Origin: DASVLX01 sp035552275
GTDB lineage: Bacteria; Actinomycetota; Actinomycetes; Mycobacteriales; Pseudonocardiaceae
Assembly (NCBI GenBank): GCA_035552275.1
Contig: DASZLR010000012.1
Location: 1 to 11,902, forward strand
DNA length: 11,902 bases
Reading direction: 5' to 3'
A program made the translations under genes and the position numbers. Shown one piece after another: positions 1 through 8,293 of the stretch. How positions within the stretch are numbered: the first letter of the stretch is position 1; each line of letters opens with the position of its first letter. Below the pieces are notes generated by a model. The model ran no database searches, was not told the DNA's origin, and was given only the letters and a program-made list of their open reading frames with translations.

Positions 1-32
1 CGATTGATCGCCCGACGGGGTCAGCGCCAGAC

Positions 33-269
33 GTGATGTTCGTTGACCGGGTAAGGAAGGTGAGCGTGTCGTTGCCAGAAGGACTTACGACAGCGGTTCG
101 GCAACGGGTGGGCAAGGGCGAGTTCAGCCGGTACGTGGCGGAGGCGGTTGCCAAGCAGTTGAGGCTGGACCTCTTGGACGAACTCATCGAGATCCTCGAA
201 GCCGAGCATGGACCGGTTCCCGAGGAACTCTTGGCTGAAGCGGAGGCCGAGTGGCCGGACGTCGAGTAG
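33..269 (+). CDS. vapB: Ribbon-helix-helix antitoxin of a VapBC-type module
   Basis: This 78-residue protein is probably the antitoxin that binds and neutralises the PIN toxin encoded directly downstream and represses their shared promoter. Residues about 8-46 look like a ribbon-helix-helix DNA-binding fold: a short beta strand (RKVSVSLP) followed by two helices, the second containing the SRYVAEAV stretch typical of VapB/CopG-like antitoxins. The acidic C-terminal tail (residues 47-78) would be the toxin-binding part. The stop codon lies 19 bases inside the toxin gene, so translation is probably coupled. The start is uncertain. GTG at 33 or ATG at 36 keeps the whole strand but lacks a close Shine-Dalgarno; GTG at 66 has GGAAGG at 55-60 but would shorten the strand. 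Eighteen of 78 codons end in A or T, which by eye is more relaxed than the dehydrogenase downstream. The family call rests on fold pattern and partner gene. Confidence 0.75.
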   Translation: MMFVDRVRKVSVSLPEGLTTAVRQRVGKGEFSRYVAEAVAKQLRLDLLDELIEILEAEHGPVPEELLAEAEAEWPDVE

Positions 270-685
270 CGGCAAGCGGCACGCTGGTCCTTGACAGCGA
301 AGGGCTGTCCAAGTTTGCCGCTGGCGAATCGCGTGTTCTTGCTCGTGTAAAGGGAGCACGTGCGCGTGGGGCAAGGGTTGTCGTCAGTGCGATCACGCTG
401 GCCGAAGTACTTCGGGGCGGTTCGCGCGATGCGTCCGTGCACCGCGTGTTGTCCAGGATCACGACTGTTCCGGTCACGCCCGAGCTTGGGCGGGCTGCCG
501 GTGAGCTGTTGGGTGCCACCAGCCTGTCGGGTCACCGGTGCGCGATCGACTCGGTTGTCGCCGCGACGGCGCTCGGAATGGCCCGACCGGTGATGCTGCT
601 GACGAGTGACGCGAACGATATGAGTCGTCTCGTTGAGGAGCTTGACGCCGCCAAGGAACACCGAGTTGCCGTCGTCCACGTGTGA
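251..685 (+). CDS. vapC: PIN-domain toxin ribonuclease (VapC family)
   Basis: This is a 144-residue PIN-domain protein, the toxin half of a VapBC-type module. PIN toxins are Mg2+-dependent endoribonucleases that cut tRNA or rRNA when released from their antitoxin. The four acidic residues expected of the active site are visible: D15 (LVLDSEGL), E52 (LAEVLRG), D100 (CAIDSVVA) and D120 in TSDANDM, with D123 nearby. Length is normal for the family. The GTG start at 251 is preceded by GGAGG at 242-246 and lies inside the antitoxin gene, giving the overlap common in these operons. The stop is 23 bases from the converging acyl-CoA dehydrogenase stop, and I see no convincing terminator between them. 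All key residues are present, so the toxin should be active. The RNA target cannot be read from the sequence. Confidence 0.85.
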   Translation: MAGRRVAASGTLVLDSEGLSKFAAGESRVLARVKGARARGARVVVSAITLAEVLRGGSRDASVHRVLSRITTVPVTPELGRAAGELLGATSLSGHRCAIDSVVAATALGMARPVMLLTSDANDMSRLVEELDAAKEHRVAVVHV

Positions 686-708
686 GGCCATTCAGAACGG
701 CTGCCAGT

Positions 709-1854
709 TCAGGTCTTACGGAGTTCGCGGGCGATGACCATTCGCTGGATCTGGTTGGTACCCTCGAAAATCTGGGTCACCTTGGCCTCGCGGAAATATC
801 GCTCCACCGGGAAATCACGGGTGTAACCGGCGCCGCCGAGAACCTGAACCGCATCCGTGGTGACCTTCATCGCCGCGTCGGTGGCGACCAGTTTCGCGAT
901 TGCCGCCTGCCGCACGAAGGGCAGCCCCGCGTCCCGTCGCCGCGCCGCCTGCAGATAGCAGGCCCGCGCCGATTCGACGGCCGCGGCCATATCGGCCAAC
1001 AGGAATTCCAGGCCCTGGAAGTCGATGACCGGACGGCCGAACTGGCCGCGATGGCTCGCGTACCGAACGGCCTCGTCCAGAGATGCCTGTGCGAGCCCGA
1101 CCGCACAGGCCGCGATGCCGAGCCGGCCCGAGTTCAGCGCGTCCAGCGCGATTTTCAGCCCGGCGCCCTCCGCACCGATCAGCCGGTCAGCGGGAACGGA
1201 AGCGTTGTCCAGAATCAGTTCGGCGGTGGTCGATCCGGTGAGGCCCATCTTGCGTTCCGGCAGGCCGGCGGTCAGGCCGGGCGTGTCGGCGTCGACCAGC
1301 AGGCAGCTGATGCCGTGCGTGCGGTCCACTGCGGTGCGCACCATCATCGAGTAGAAGTCGGCCACACCGCCGTGGGTGATCCACGCCTTCCGGCCGCTGA
1401 CCAGATAGTGATCGCCGGCCAGCTCGGCCCGAGTATTGAGCGCGGCCGCGTCGGAACCCGCCTGCGGCTCGGACAGCGCGTACCCGCCGAGCAGGTCGCC
1501 GGCGAGCATGTCCGGCAGCAGCTTGTCCTGCTGCTGCACGGTTCCGTGGTGCGCCAGCGGATAGCAGGACATGGTGTGCACCGACACCCCGACCGCGACC
1601 GACATCCAGACGCTGGCCAGTTCCTCCAGCACCTGGAGATATACCTCGTACGGTTGGCCCCCACCGCCCCAGTCGACCGGATACGGCAACCCCAGCAGCC
1701 CGGACCGGCCGAGCAGCCGGAACTGCTCGCGCGGGAACCGTCTCTCGGCCTCGTACCTCGCCGCGATCGGCGCGAACTGATCGCCGGCGATCTCGCGGAC
1801 CAGCGCCAGCAGATCCTCGGCTTCCTGGGTGGGCAACATGCGTTCGGCGGGCAT
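709..1854 (-). CDS. Acyl-CoA dehydrogenase
   Basis: This 381-residue FAD enzyme introduces the trans-2,3 double bond into an acyl-CoA, passing electrons to an electron-transfer flavoprotein. Family signature 1 is at residues 126-135 (ALSEPQAGSD). Signature 2 starts at about 337 (QVLGGAGYTRD) and runs into QIFEGTNQIQR, where E364 occupies the catalytic-base position of short-chain and branched-chain dehydrogenases. The RGQFGRPV stretch (269-276) is the usual FAD/dimer-contact region. Length matches the 380-390 residue family norm. The reading frame is open further upstream, but ATG at 1854 is chosen because GGAGG (1860-1864) lies just before it and the family N-terminus begins there. It is divergent from a sugar kinase with 74 bases between start codons. 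Substrate chain length is not determinable; no CoA ligase or ETF gene is adjacent. Confidence 0.93.
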   Translation of the reverse strand: MPAERMLPTQEAEDLLALVREIAGDQFAPIAARYEAERRFPREQFRLLGRSGLLGLPYPVDWGGGGQPYEVYLQVLEELASVWMSVAVGVSVHTMSCYPLAHHGTVQQQDKLLPDMLAGDLLGGYALSEPQAGSDAAALNTRAELAGDHYLVSGRKAWITHGGVADFYSMMVRTAVDRTHGISCLLVDADTPGLTAGLPERKMGLTGSTTAELILDNASVPADRLIGAEGAGLKIALDALNSGRLGIAACAVGLAQASLDEAVRYASHRGQFGRPVIDFQGLEFLLADMAAAVESARACYLQAARRRDAGLPFVRQAAIAKLVATDAAMKVTTDAVQVLGGAGYTRDFPVERYFREAKVTQIFEGTNQIQRMVIARELRKT

Positions 1855-1859
1855 GGGAT

Positions 1860-1864
1860 CCTCC
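1860..1864 (-). promoter_or_regulatory. Ribosome binding site fixing the dehydrogenase start
   Basis: On the minus strand GGAGG is followed by a five-base spacer and ATG at 1854. This rules out the longer upstream reading frame, which reaches into the kinase gene and encodes a low-complexity Arg/Pro-rich stretch. Confidence 0.8.
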
Positions 1865-1870
1865 GCGCGT

Positions 1871-1900
1871 ACCGTACAGCCATTTTGTGGCCGTATTGTC
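1871..1900 (-). promoter_or_regulatory. Candidate promoter of the acyl-CoA dehydrogenase
   Basis: Read on the minus strand, GACAAT (1900-1895) as a weak -35 is followed after 18 bases by TACGGT (1876-1871), which fits the actinobacterial TANNNT -10 pattern. Transcription would start just before the Shine-Dalgarno, giving a very short leader. This is pattern matching only. Confidence 0.35.
1875..1895. promoter_or_regulatory. Imperfect palindrome, candidate operator between divergent genes
   Basis: Two eight-base arms, TACAGCCA (1875-1882) and TGGCCGTA (1888-1895), pair at seven of eight positions around TTTTG. The site lies between the candidate -35 and -10 boxes of both divergent promoters, the usual place for a dimeric repressor such as a TetR- or GntR-family protein. 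No regulator gene is adjacent, so the binding factor is unknown. Confidence 0.4.
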
Positions 1901-1914
1901 GGACGTCCTAGCTT
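1885..1914 (+). promoter_or_regulatory. Candidate promoter of the PfkB-family kinase
   Basis: TTGTGG (1885-1890) and TAGCTT (1909-1914) are 18 bases apart and resemble -35 and TANNNT -10 elements. The predicted transcript would begin at about 1920, very near the ribosome binding site at 1918-1922. That tight geometry lowers confidence. Confidence 0.25.
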
Positions 1915-1917
1915 ATC

Positions 1918-1922
1918 GGAGG
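1918..1922 (+). promoter_or_regulatory. Ribosome binding site fixing the kinase start
   Basis: GGAGG with a six-base spacer precedes GTG at 1929. This decides against the in-frame GTG at 1887, which has no Shine-Dalgarno and would add 14 residues not expected before the kinase fold. Confidence 0.8.
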
Positions 1923-1928
1923 TTTGGC

Positions 1929-2870
1929 GTGATCGTGGTGGGCGGCGAGGCACTCGTTGACCTGGTTCCGGCGAGCCCCGGTCCGCTCGCGCCGCTGCGG
2001 CCGGTTCCCGGCGGCGGCCCGTACAACACGGCTGTCGCGCTGGGTCGGCTGGGTGCGCCGGTCGCCTTCCTGAGCCGGCTGTCCACCGACGCCTTCGGCG
2101 ACGCGCTGCTGCGCCGCCTGTACGACGCCCATGTCGACGTCGAGTTGGTGCGACGTGGCCCCGAACCGAGCACGCTGGCCGTGGTCGCGCTCGACCCGAA
2201 CGGCGCGGCTCGCTACACGTTCTACGTCGAGGGCACCGCGGACCGGCTGCTCGCCGACCCAGGCCCGTTGCCCGATCGGGTGACAACGGTCTCGCTGGGC
2301 ACTCTCGGCCTGGTGTTGGAACCGGCTGCCAGCGGCTACGAGAAAGTGCTCCGCCGCGAGTCCGCGCGCGGCCGGCTTACCGTGCTGGACCCGAACATCC
2401 GACCCGGCCTGATCAGTGATCCGGCCGGCTACCGAGCCCGCTTCGCGTCCTGGCTGCCGGATGTGGGGCTGCTCAAGTCATCGGAGGAAGACGCGCGTTG
2501 GCTGGCCGATGACGAGTCGGCCGACATTGGAGACATCGGCCGGGAGTGGTTGGACGCGGGCGTGGGTGCGGTGGTGATCACCCGTGGCGAGGCAGGGCTG
2601 TCGGTGTTGCGCCAGCGGCGCCCACGGGTGGATGTGCCGGCCGCGCGCGCTGCCGTGGTGGACACGATCGGCGCCGGGGACACCGTGCACGCCGCGCTGA
2701 TCGCCTGGCTGCACCAACACGAGGTGCGCGGCCGGGCCGACCTGGGTGATCTTGACGAACTGGACTGGCGGGCGGCGCTGGGCTACGCGGCGAAGGCCGC
2801 CGCGATCACCGTCTCCCGGCCCGGCGCGGAACCGCCCTACGCCGCCGAACTGGCCGAACCGGCCGAATAG
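1929..2870 (+). CDS. PfkB-family carbohydrate kinase (fructokinase-like)
   Basis: This 313-residue cytoplasmic sugar kinase of the ribokinase/PfkB family transfers phosphate from ATP to a sugar or nucleoside hydroxyl. The N-terminus IVVGGEALVDLVP carries the substrate-binding acidic residue D11. The first PfkB signature region begins at GGGPYNTA (28-35) and continues to LSTDAFGD. The second signature, DTIGAGDT (245-252), contains the anion-hole glycines and the catalytic base D251. Length is typical. The GTG start at 1929 is chosen on its ribosome binding site. The GEALVDLVP opening resembles fructokinases, but ribokinase or another sugar kinase is possible, and no sugar transporter or hydrolase lies nearby to settle it. 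Its last 34 bases overlap, tail to tail, the 3' end of a glycosyltransferase gene. It is divergent from the acyl-CoA dehydrogenase and may share its control region. Confidence 0.9.
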   Translation: MIVVGGEALVDLVPASPGPLAPLRPVPGGGPYNTAVALGRLGAPVAFLSRLSTDAFGDALLRRLYDAHVDVELVRRGPEPSTLAVVALDPNGAARYTFYVEGTADRLLADPGPLPDRVTTVSLGTLGLVLEPAASGYEKVLRRESARGRLTVLDPNIRPGLISDPAGYRARFASWLPDVGLLKSSEEDARWLADDESADIGDIGREWLDAGVGAVVITRGEAGLSVLRQRRPRVDVPAARAAVVDTIGAGDTVHAALIAWLHQHEVRGRADLGDLDELDWRAALGYAAKAAAITVSRPGAEPPYAAELAEPAE

Positions 2871-4108
2871 CGGCGGCGAATCCACCTGATGATGCTCGGG
2901 ATGAGGAACGCGGCCAGCAGGATCAGCGCGGTGACCGTGTAGGCGTTGGCCTTGAACTGCTGTTTCAGGGTCAGCACCGTGCCGCCGTGGGCGACGTAGA
3001 AGAACGGCGGGATAGCGACCACGATCGCGGCCGCCGTGGCCGCGAGCAGCCAGCCGATGTGCTTGCGCTGCAACGCGACCGCGACCATCACTACGATCGC
3101 CGGAATCACGTAGATCCAGTAGTGCCCCCAGGACGTCGGCGAGGCGACCAGGCCGAACACCGCGGTGAGCACCATCGCCAGCGGCGCGTTGTCCCGCCGG
3201 TGCGCCTTGCGGATCGCCAGCACCGACACCACGCCGACGACCGCGACCAGCGTCAGCCACAGCATGGTCTGGGTGTGCTGCGGCAGGCCGAGCCGGCCGA
3301 GGCCGCCGTCGATCGACTGGTTGCCGATGAATCCGGTGCCGCTGACCTGGTTGAGATGCGGATCGCCGCCGAACCAGTAGTGCCGGGACCCGCTGAAGGT
3401 GGCCAGAAAGCCCAGTCCGGTGCAGACCGCGGCGCTGATCACGGTGGTGACGCTGGCCCGGAAGTCCTTGCGTAGCAGGAAGAACAGGATGAACACGGCC
3501 GGGGTGAGCTTGATCGCGGCGGCGACGCCGACCAGCATTCCGCGCGGCCACTTGGCATTCGGGGTGAGGCAGTCCAGCGCGACCAGCGCCATCAGCACCA
3601 GGTTGATCTGTCCGAAGAACACCGTGTCCCACACCGGTTCGGCGATCAACGACAGCGGCAGTGTCACCGCCGTCACCAGCACCGCGCCCCGCGTCCCGCC
3701 GCCGGGCCAGGATCGCAGCGCGGTGAGGTAGATCGTGACGATCAGCGACACCGCGGACAGCAGCAGCATCCCGCCGATCATCTGATGCCAGGACAACAAC
3801 GCCAGCGGACTGAACAGCGCGGCCGCGAACGGCGGGTAGAGGAACGGCAGGTGGCTGCCCTGGGTGTTGGCCGGCAGCGTGCCGTACATGTTCTGGCCGT
3901 GCATGAACGCCTGCGCGCCCAGCCGGTAAACGTCCAGGTCGAGGAACTGGCGCGGCGCCGTGCGATAGGCGCCGACCAGCCAGCGGATGGTGATCGCGAC
4001 GCTCGCCAGGCCGGCCACCACCAGTGTCGGCGTGGACAGCAGCGCGGCGCGCCAGCGGTTGCGCTCGACGGTTCCGGGCTGGGCCGGTCGCTCGGCGGTC
4101 AGTGTCAT
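2837..4108 (-). CDS. GT87-family membrane glycosyltransferase, downstream copy
   Basis: This 423-residue polytopic membrane protein is of the DUF2029/GT87 type. Members such as mycobacterial PimE transfer mannose from polyprenyl-phosphate-mannose to envelope glycolipids on the outer face of the membrane. After a cytoplasmic N-terminus and a first helix (about 26-46), the first external loop carries LDLDVYRLGAQA, with D57 and D59 in the region of the PimE catalytic aspartate. Next come YPPFAAALFSPLA (91-103), FFGQINLVLMAL (164-175), the KLTPAVFILFFLLRK block (200-214), and GLVASPTSWGHYW (319-331). Roughly ten hydrophobic segments are visible. ATG at 4108 overlaps the stop of the upstream paralogue as ATGA; GGAGG lies about ten bases before it, so translation is probably coupled. 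Acceptor and sugar are unknown. It is about 30 residues shorter than its neighbour, mostly at the two ends. Confidence 0.85.
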   Translation of the reverse strand: MTLTAERPAQPGTVERNRWRAALLSTPTLVVAGLASVAITIRWLVGAYRTAPRQFLDLDVYRLGAQAFMHGQNMYGTLPANTQGSHLPFLYPPFAAALFSPLALLSWHQMIGGMLLLSAVSLIVTIYLTALRSWPGGGTRGAVLVTAVTLPLSLIAEPVWDTVFFGQINLVLMALVALDCLTPNAKWPRGMLVGVAAAIKLTPAVFILFFLLRKDFRASVTTVISAAVCTGLGFLATFSGSRHYWFGGDPHLNQVSGTGFIGNQSIDGGLGRLGLPQHTQTMLWLTLVAVVGVVSVLAIRKAHRRDNAPLAMVLTAVFGLVASPTSWGHYWIYVIPAIVVMVAVALQRKHIGWLLAATAAAIVVAIPPFFYVAHGGTVLTLKQQFKANAYTVTALILLAAFLIPSIIRWIRRRYSAGSASSAA

Positions 4109-5466
4109 GCCGGCTCGACCTCCGCCGTTTCGGTCGGTTCCGGTTCCGGGGCGGACCGCCTTCGGCGGAGCACGGCGGGCGCCGCGAACGCGATCAGCAG
4201 CAGGATGCCGACCACGGTGTAGGCGTTGGTGTAGAGCTGCCACCAGGCCCGCGCGAAGAAGCCGGGGCCGTGCCCGCCGGTCTCGTGCATGAACGGCGCG
4301 TACCAGAAGACGAGTGAGGTGCCGGCCGCCGCGATCAGCCAGCCGACGTGCCGACGGCGGATTGCCTCGGCGAGCATCGCGATCAGCGCCGGGATCACGT
4401 ACACCCAATGGTGGCCCCAGGACGTCGGCGAGGCGATCAGGCCGAACGCCGCCGTGACCGCCATCGCCAGCGGCAGGCTGGCCGGCGTGTTCAGCGTGTG
4501 CGCCCGGCGGATGCCGATCACCGCGAGCACCGCGATGATCACCCCTCCGCCCAGCCACAGCACTTTCTGCTCGTGCGCCAGACCGGGCAGCCGGGCCAGC
4601 GCCGCGTCGATGGTCTGGTTCGTGTAGAAGGTCGAGCCGCTGACCGAGCGGGCGCCGCCGCTGCTGCCGAACCAGTAGCGCATTGACCCGCCGAAGCTGA
4701 TGGCGAAGCCGAGCGCCGTGCAGACCGCGCCGCTGATCACGGCGGTGGCACTGGCGCGGAAGTCCTTGCGCAGCAGGAAGAACAGGATGAACACGGCCGG
4801 AGTGAGCTTCACCGCGGCCGCGATGCCGATCAGCACACCCCGTGGCCACTTCGGGTGCGGCGTCAGGCAGTCCAGCACCACCAGCGCCATCAGCACCAGG
4901 TTGATCTGCCCGAACCAGAACGTGTCGTTGACCGGCTGGGAGTGCAGGGCCAGCGGGACGAAGACGGCGGTCGCCAGCAGCGCGCCGCGCCGGCCACCCT
5001 CCGGCCACACCCGTCGGCTGGTGAGGTAGATCACGCCGGCCAGCGAGATCATCGACAGCGCCATGATGGCGACGGCCGACGGCACCCAGGGCAGCGCGGC
5101 CAGCGGGCTGAAGATCGCGGCGGCGAACGGCGGATAGATGAACGGCAGGTAGTTGCCGGCGATCGTGCGCGGGAGCGTGCCGTACATGTCCTGGCCGTGC
5201 CACCAGGCCTGCACGCCCAGCCGGTACACGTCGAGATCCATGAAGGCGGGCGGGCTCTGTGCCCAGATGCCGGCGCACCAGTGCACGGTCCACGCGAGGC
5301 TGGCCAGCCAGACCAGCGCGAGCAGCGGCGGCCACCGGTACCAGTGCCGCCAGGACAGCCCGAACCGCGAGCTGAACGCAGTCGCGGACGCCGATGCGGA
5401 CGGCGACGGTCCGGACTCGGCCGAGCCGGCGGTCGCCTGGTTGGGGATGGTGTCTGCGGTGCCCAC
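4105..5466 (-). CDS. GT87-family membrane glycosyltransferase, upstream copy
   Basis: This 453-residue paralogue of the downstream gene is the first gene of the pair. A Ser/Ala-rich, probably disordered, cytoplasmic N-terminus (about 1-40) precedes the first helix (about 46-66). The first external loop has MDLDVYRLGVQAWWHGQ, with D77 and D79 in the expected catalytic region. Shared blocks follow: YPPFAAAIFSPLA (111-123), FWFGQINLVLMAL (183-195), KLTPAVFILFFLLRK (220-234) and ASPTSWGHHWVY (345-356). It ends in an acidic, Pro/Glu-rich cytoplasmic tail. The GTG start at 5466 has GGGAAG a few bases upstream. The product is expected to use a polyprenyl-phosphate sugar donor and modify an envelope glycan or glycolipid; the acceptor cannot be inferred. 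The extra loop after residue 395 (HETGGHGPGFFARAWW) differs from the neighbour, which suggests divergent acceptors. Confidence 0.85.
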   Translation of the reverse strand: MGTADTIPNQATAGSAESGPSPSASASATAFSSRFGLSWRHWYRWPPLLALVWLASLAWTVHWCAGIWAQSPPAFMDLDVYRLGVQAWWHGQDMYGTLPRTIAGNYLPFIYPPFAAAIFSPLAALPWVPSAVAIMALSMISLAGVIYLTSRRVWPEGGRRGALLATAVFVPLALHSQPVNDTFWFGQINLVLMALVVLDCLTPHPKWPRGVLIGIAAAVKLTPAVFILFFLLRKDFRASATAVISGAVCTALGFAISFGGSMRYWFGSSGGARSVSGSTFYTNQTIDAALARLPGLAHEQKVLWLGGGVIIAVLAVIGIRRAHTLNTPASLPLAMAVTAAFGLIASPTSWGHHWVYVIPALIAMLAEAIRRRHVGWLIAAAGTSLVFWYAPFMHETGGHGPGFFARAWWQLYTNAYTVVGILLLIAFAAPAVLRRRRSAPEPEPTETAEVEPA

Positions 5467-5760
5467 GCTACTTCCCGGTCAGTTCTGTCCTTTATGTACG
5501 ATTTGCGTGCTGCGCGTGCGCGTGCCCATGTACGGTACCGGCCGCGTTGGCCGAGCCCGAACGGGTCGGTCTGGGGTGGGCGGGTGTGATCGTTGTCCCA
5601 TGTGAGCGCCCCGGTCCCTGTTCGGGTGTCCGGGACGCGAAACGCGCACTAGCGTACGAAGTGAGACTAGAGGACCCCAACGGGGCGGTGCCGCGGTCGG
5701 CGATCCCGGCTGCCTTGCCATGTGGTGCGCGCGTCCCGTCCAAGCGTGAGAGGGACGTAC
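5467..5760. other. Divergent intergenic region between the GT87 pair and gltA
   Basis: This 294-bp stretch contains no credible gene. It should hold promoters for both directions, but I find no convincing -35/-10 pair. On the gltA side TAGCGT (5650-5655) fits TANNNT but lacks a good -35. Other structure: a direct repeat ATGTACG at 5494-5500 and 5528-5534 with GTGCGCG-rich sequence between; a short perfect palindrome GTCC-G-GGAC at 5628-5636; and a small hairpin CCCC-AAC-GGGG at 5675-5685, probably in the gltA leader. The ribosome binding site for gltA, AGAGGGA, is at 5749-5755. Confidence 0.5.
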
Positions 5761-7065
<1,305 letters not shown>

Positions 7066-8195
7066 ACCGCCCGTTCGATGGTGGCGCAGTCGGTGGTGAG
7101 TCTGGTCCGGCCGGTGTTGACGAGGGTGGCGCCCGCGTTCGCGCCGGCCGGGCTCGCCGCCGGCCGGTGGGGCGCGCCGGGCGCCGGGGTGGCGTAGCCC
7201 AGCCGTAGCACGGCCTGCGGCCACACCCCGCCGCCGAGGATGACGCGCAGGTCGGCGCGGGTGTGGGGCACCTCGACCAGCGGCGTGACGAAGGACGCGG
7301 CCAGGCCTGCGGCGGTGGCCGCGAGCAGCACCCGCTGCATCGCCTGGCCGGCACGCAGCCGGGACAACCGGCTGTCGTCGGATGAGCCGATCACCATGGT
7401 CAGCGGCTCGGGCTCGGGCTCCCGGCCCGGCGCCACCCCGGCCACGTCCCGGGACACCCAGATGCCGGTCGGCTCGGGCCGCCAGCCGATGTCACTGCCG
7501 CGCGGGCCGTCGCGGAGGGCGTCGGCCTGGTTCACCCAGTGCCGCCACTCGGCCATGAACCCCGGCGTGGACATCTGGACGCGGTGCGCGGCGCGCAACA
7601 ACGGTTGCAGCGCGGACAGTTGCGGGCCGTGCAGCGTCGCCAGCCAGGCCTGCTCGATCTCGGCGGCCCGGCGCAGTTCGTTGCGCGCGGCGATCGGCAC
7701 CGGCGTGCTGGCGAACGGGCGGCGGTGCGTGCGCCGCTTCGTCATCGCCTCGGCCAGCGACCGTTCCGCGGCGGTGATCGGATGCGAGCCGGTGGGTCGC
7801 AGCGCGGCCAGCAGGTTCGGGTTCTTCGGGTCGGGCAGCAGCCGGAGGTCGTATCGGCGGCCCTGGGCCCGGATCGCCAGCCGCAGGTTCAGCACCGCCG
7901 CCCCGCAGGCGATCAGCAGCTCCTGCTGGTCGGGATCGGTGATCGGCAGGGCGCGATCGAGATCGGCGTAGAGCTCGATCGCCCTGGTGGTGCACCGGAA
8001 CCGCCAGGGCTGGCTGTTGTGCGCCGAGGGCGCGTGCCCGGCCGAGGCCAGCACGGACCGAACCTGCTCGGTGGCCATGCTGCCCACCGGGATCACGCGG
8101 CAATTCATTCAGGCGCTCCTTGCTGGCTACGTCTGCGCAGGTCCACAGTGACCGGTTCGCGGATCGCCTGGCAGGGCCGGAAAGGCCGTATCCGA

Positions 8196-8209
8196 GTGCC
8201 GAAGGTCCC
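8196..8209 (-). promoter_or_regulatory. DosR-like half-site upstream of the Acg homologue
   Basis: On the minus strand this 14-base site begins with a perfect GGGAC half and matches about ten of 14 positions of the DosR/DevR core (GGGACTWWAGTCCC). It lies about 88 bases before the Acg-like start. Mycobacterial acg is a DosR-regulon gene, which is why the match is worth noting, but the second half is poor and chance is a real alternative. Confidence 0.2.
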
Positions 8210-8229
8210 CTGACCTCCCAGATTTAGGG

Positions 8230-8258
8230 TTAATGCGCTGTGCTAGTCCGGGTAAAGT
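8230..8258 (+). promoter_or_regulatory. Candidate promoter of the PH-domain membrane protein
   Basis: TTAATG (8230-8235) and TAAAGT (8253-8258) are separated by 17 bases. The -10 matches four of six consensus positions and fits TANNNT; the -35 matches three. The predicted start near 8265 leaves a leader of about 30 bases with the GAGAGG ribosome binding site at 8282-8287. Confidence 0.45.
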
Positions 8259-8293
8259 TCGCCGCTCGGGCCGTTCTTACTGAGAGGTCGTCC

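Noticed and set aside
686..708. Terminator between the first toxin gene and the dehydrogenase
   Set aside because: The 23-base gap has no stable stem and no T-run on either strand.
682..1911. 409-residue plus-strand open frame opposite the dehydrogenase
   Set aside because: Composition is typical of an antisense shadow of a GC-rich gene, with no recognisable domain, and the opposite strand carries a complete enzyme.
1855..2286. N-terminal extension of the acyl-CoA dehydrogenase frame
   Set aside because: The extension is low-complexity Arg/Pro sequence antisense to the kinase. A strong ribosome binding site and the family N-terminus both start at 1854.
2837..5335. A single 832-residue open frame that looks like a fusion of two glycosyltransferases
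   Set aside because: Only the part after ATG 4108 reads as a GT87 protein. The upstream part is an Arg/Ala/Gly-rich shadow of the other GT87 gene, which reads coherently in another frame and ends with an ATGA overlap.
8176..8188. Small hairpin GGCC-GGAAA-GGCC as a terminator or riboswitch
   Set aside because: The stem is only four base pairs, no T-run follows on either strand, and it lies between divergent starts where no transcript should end.
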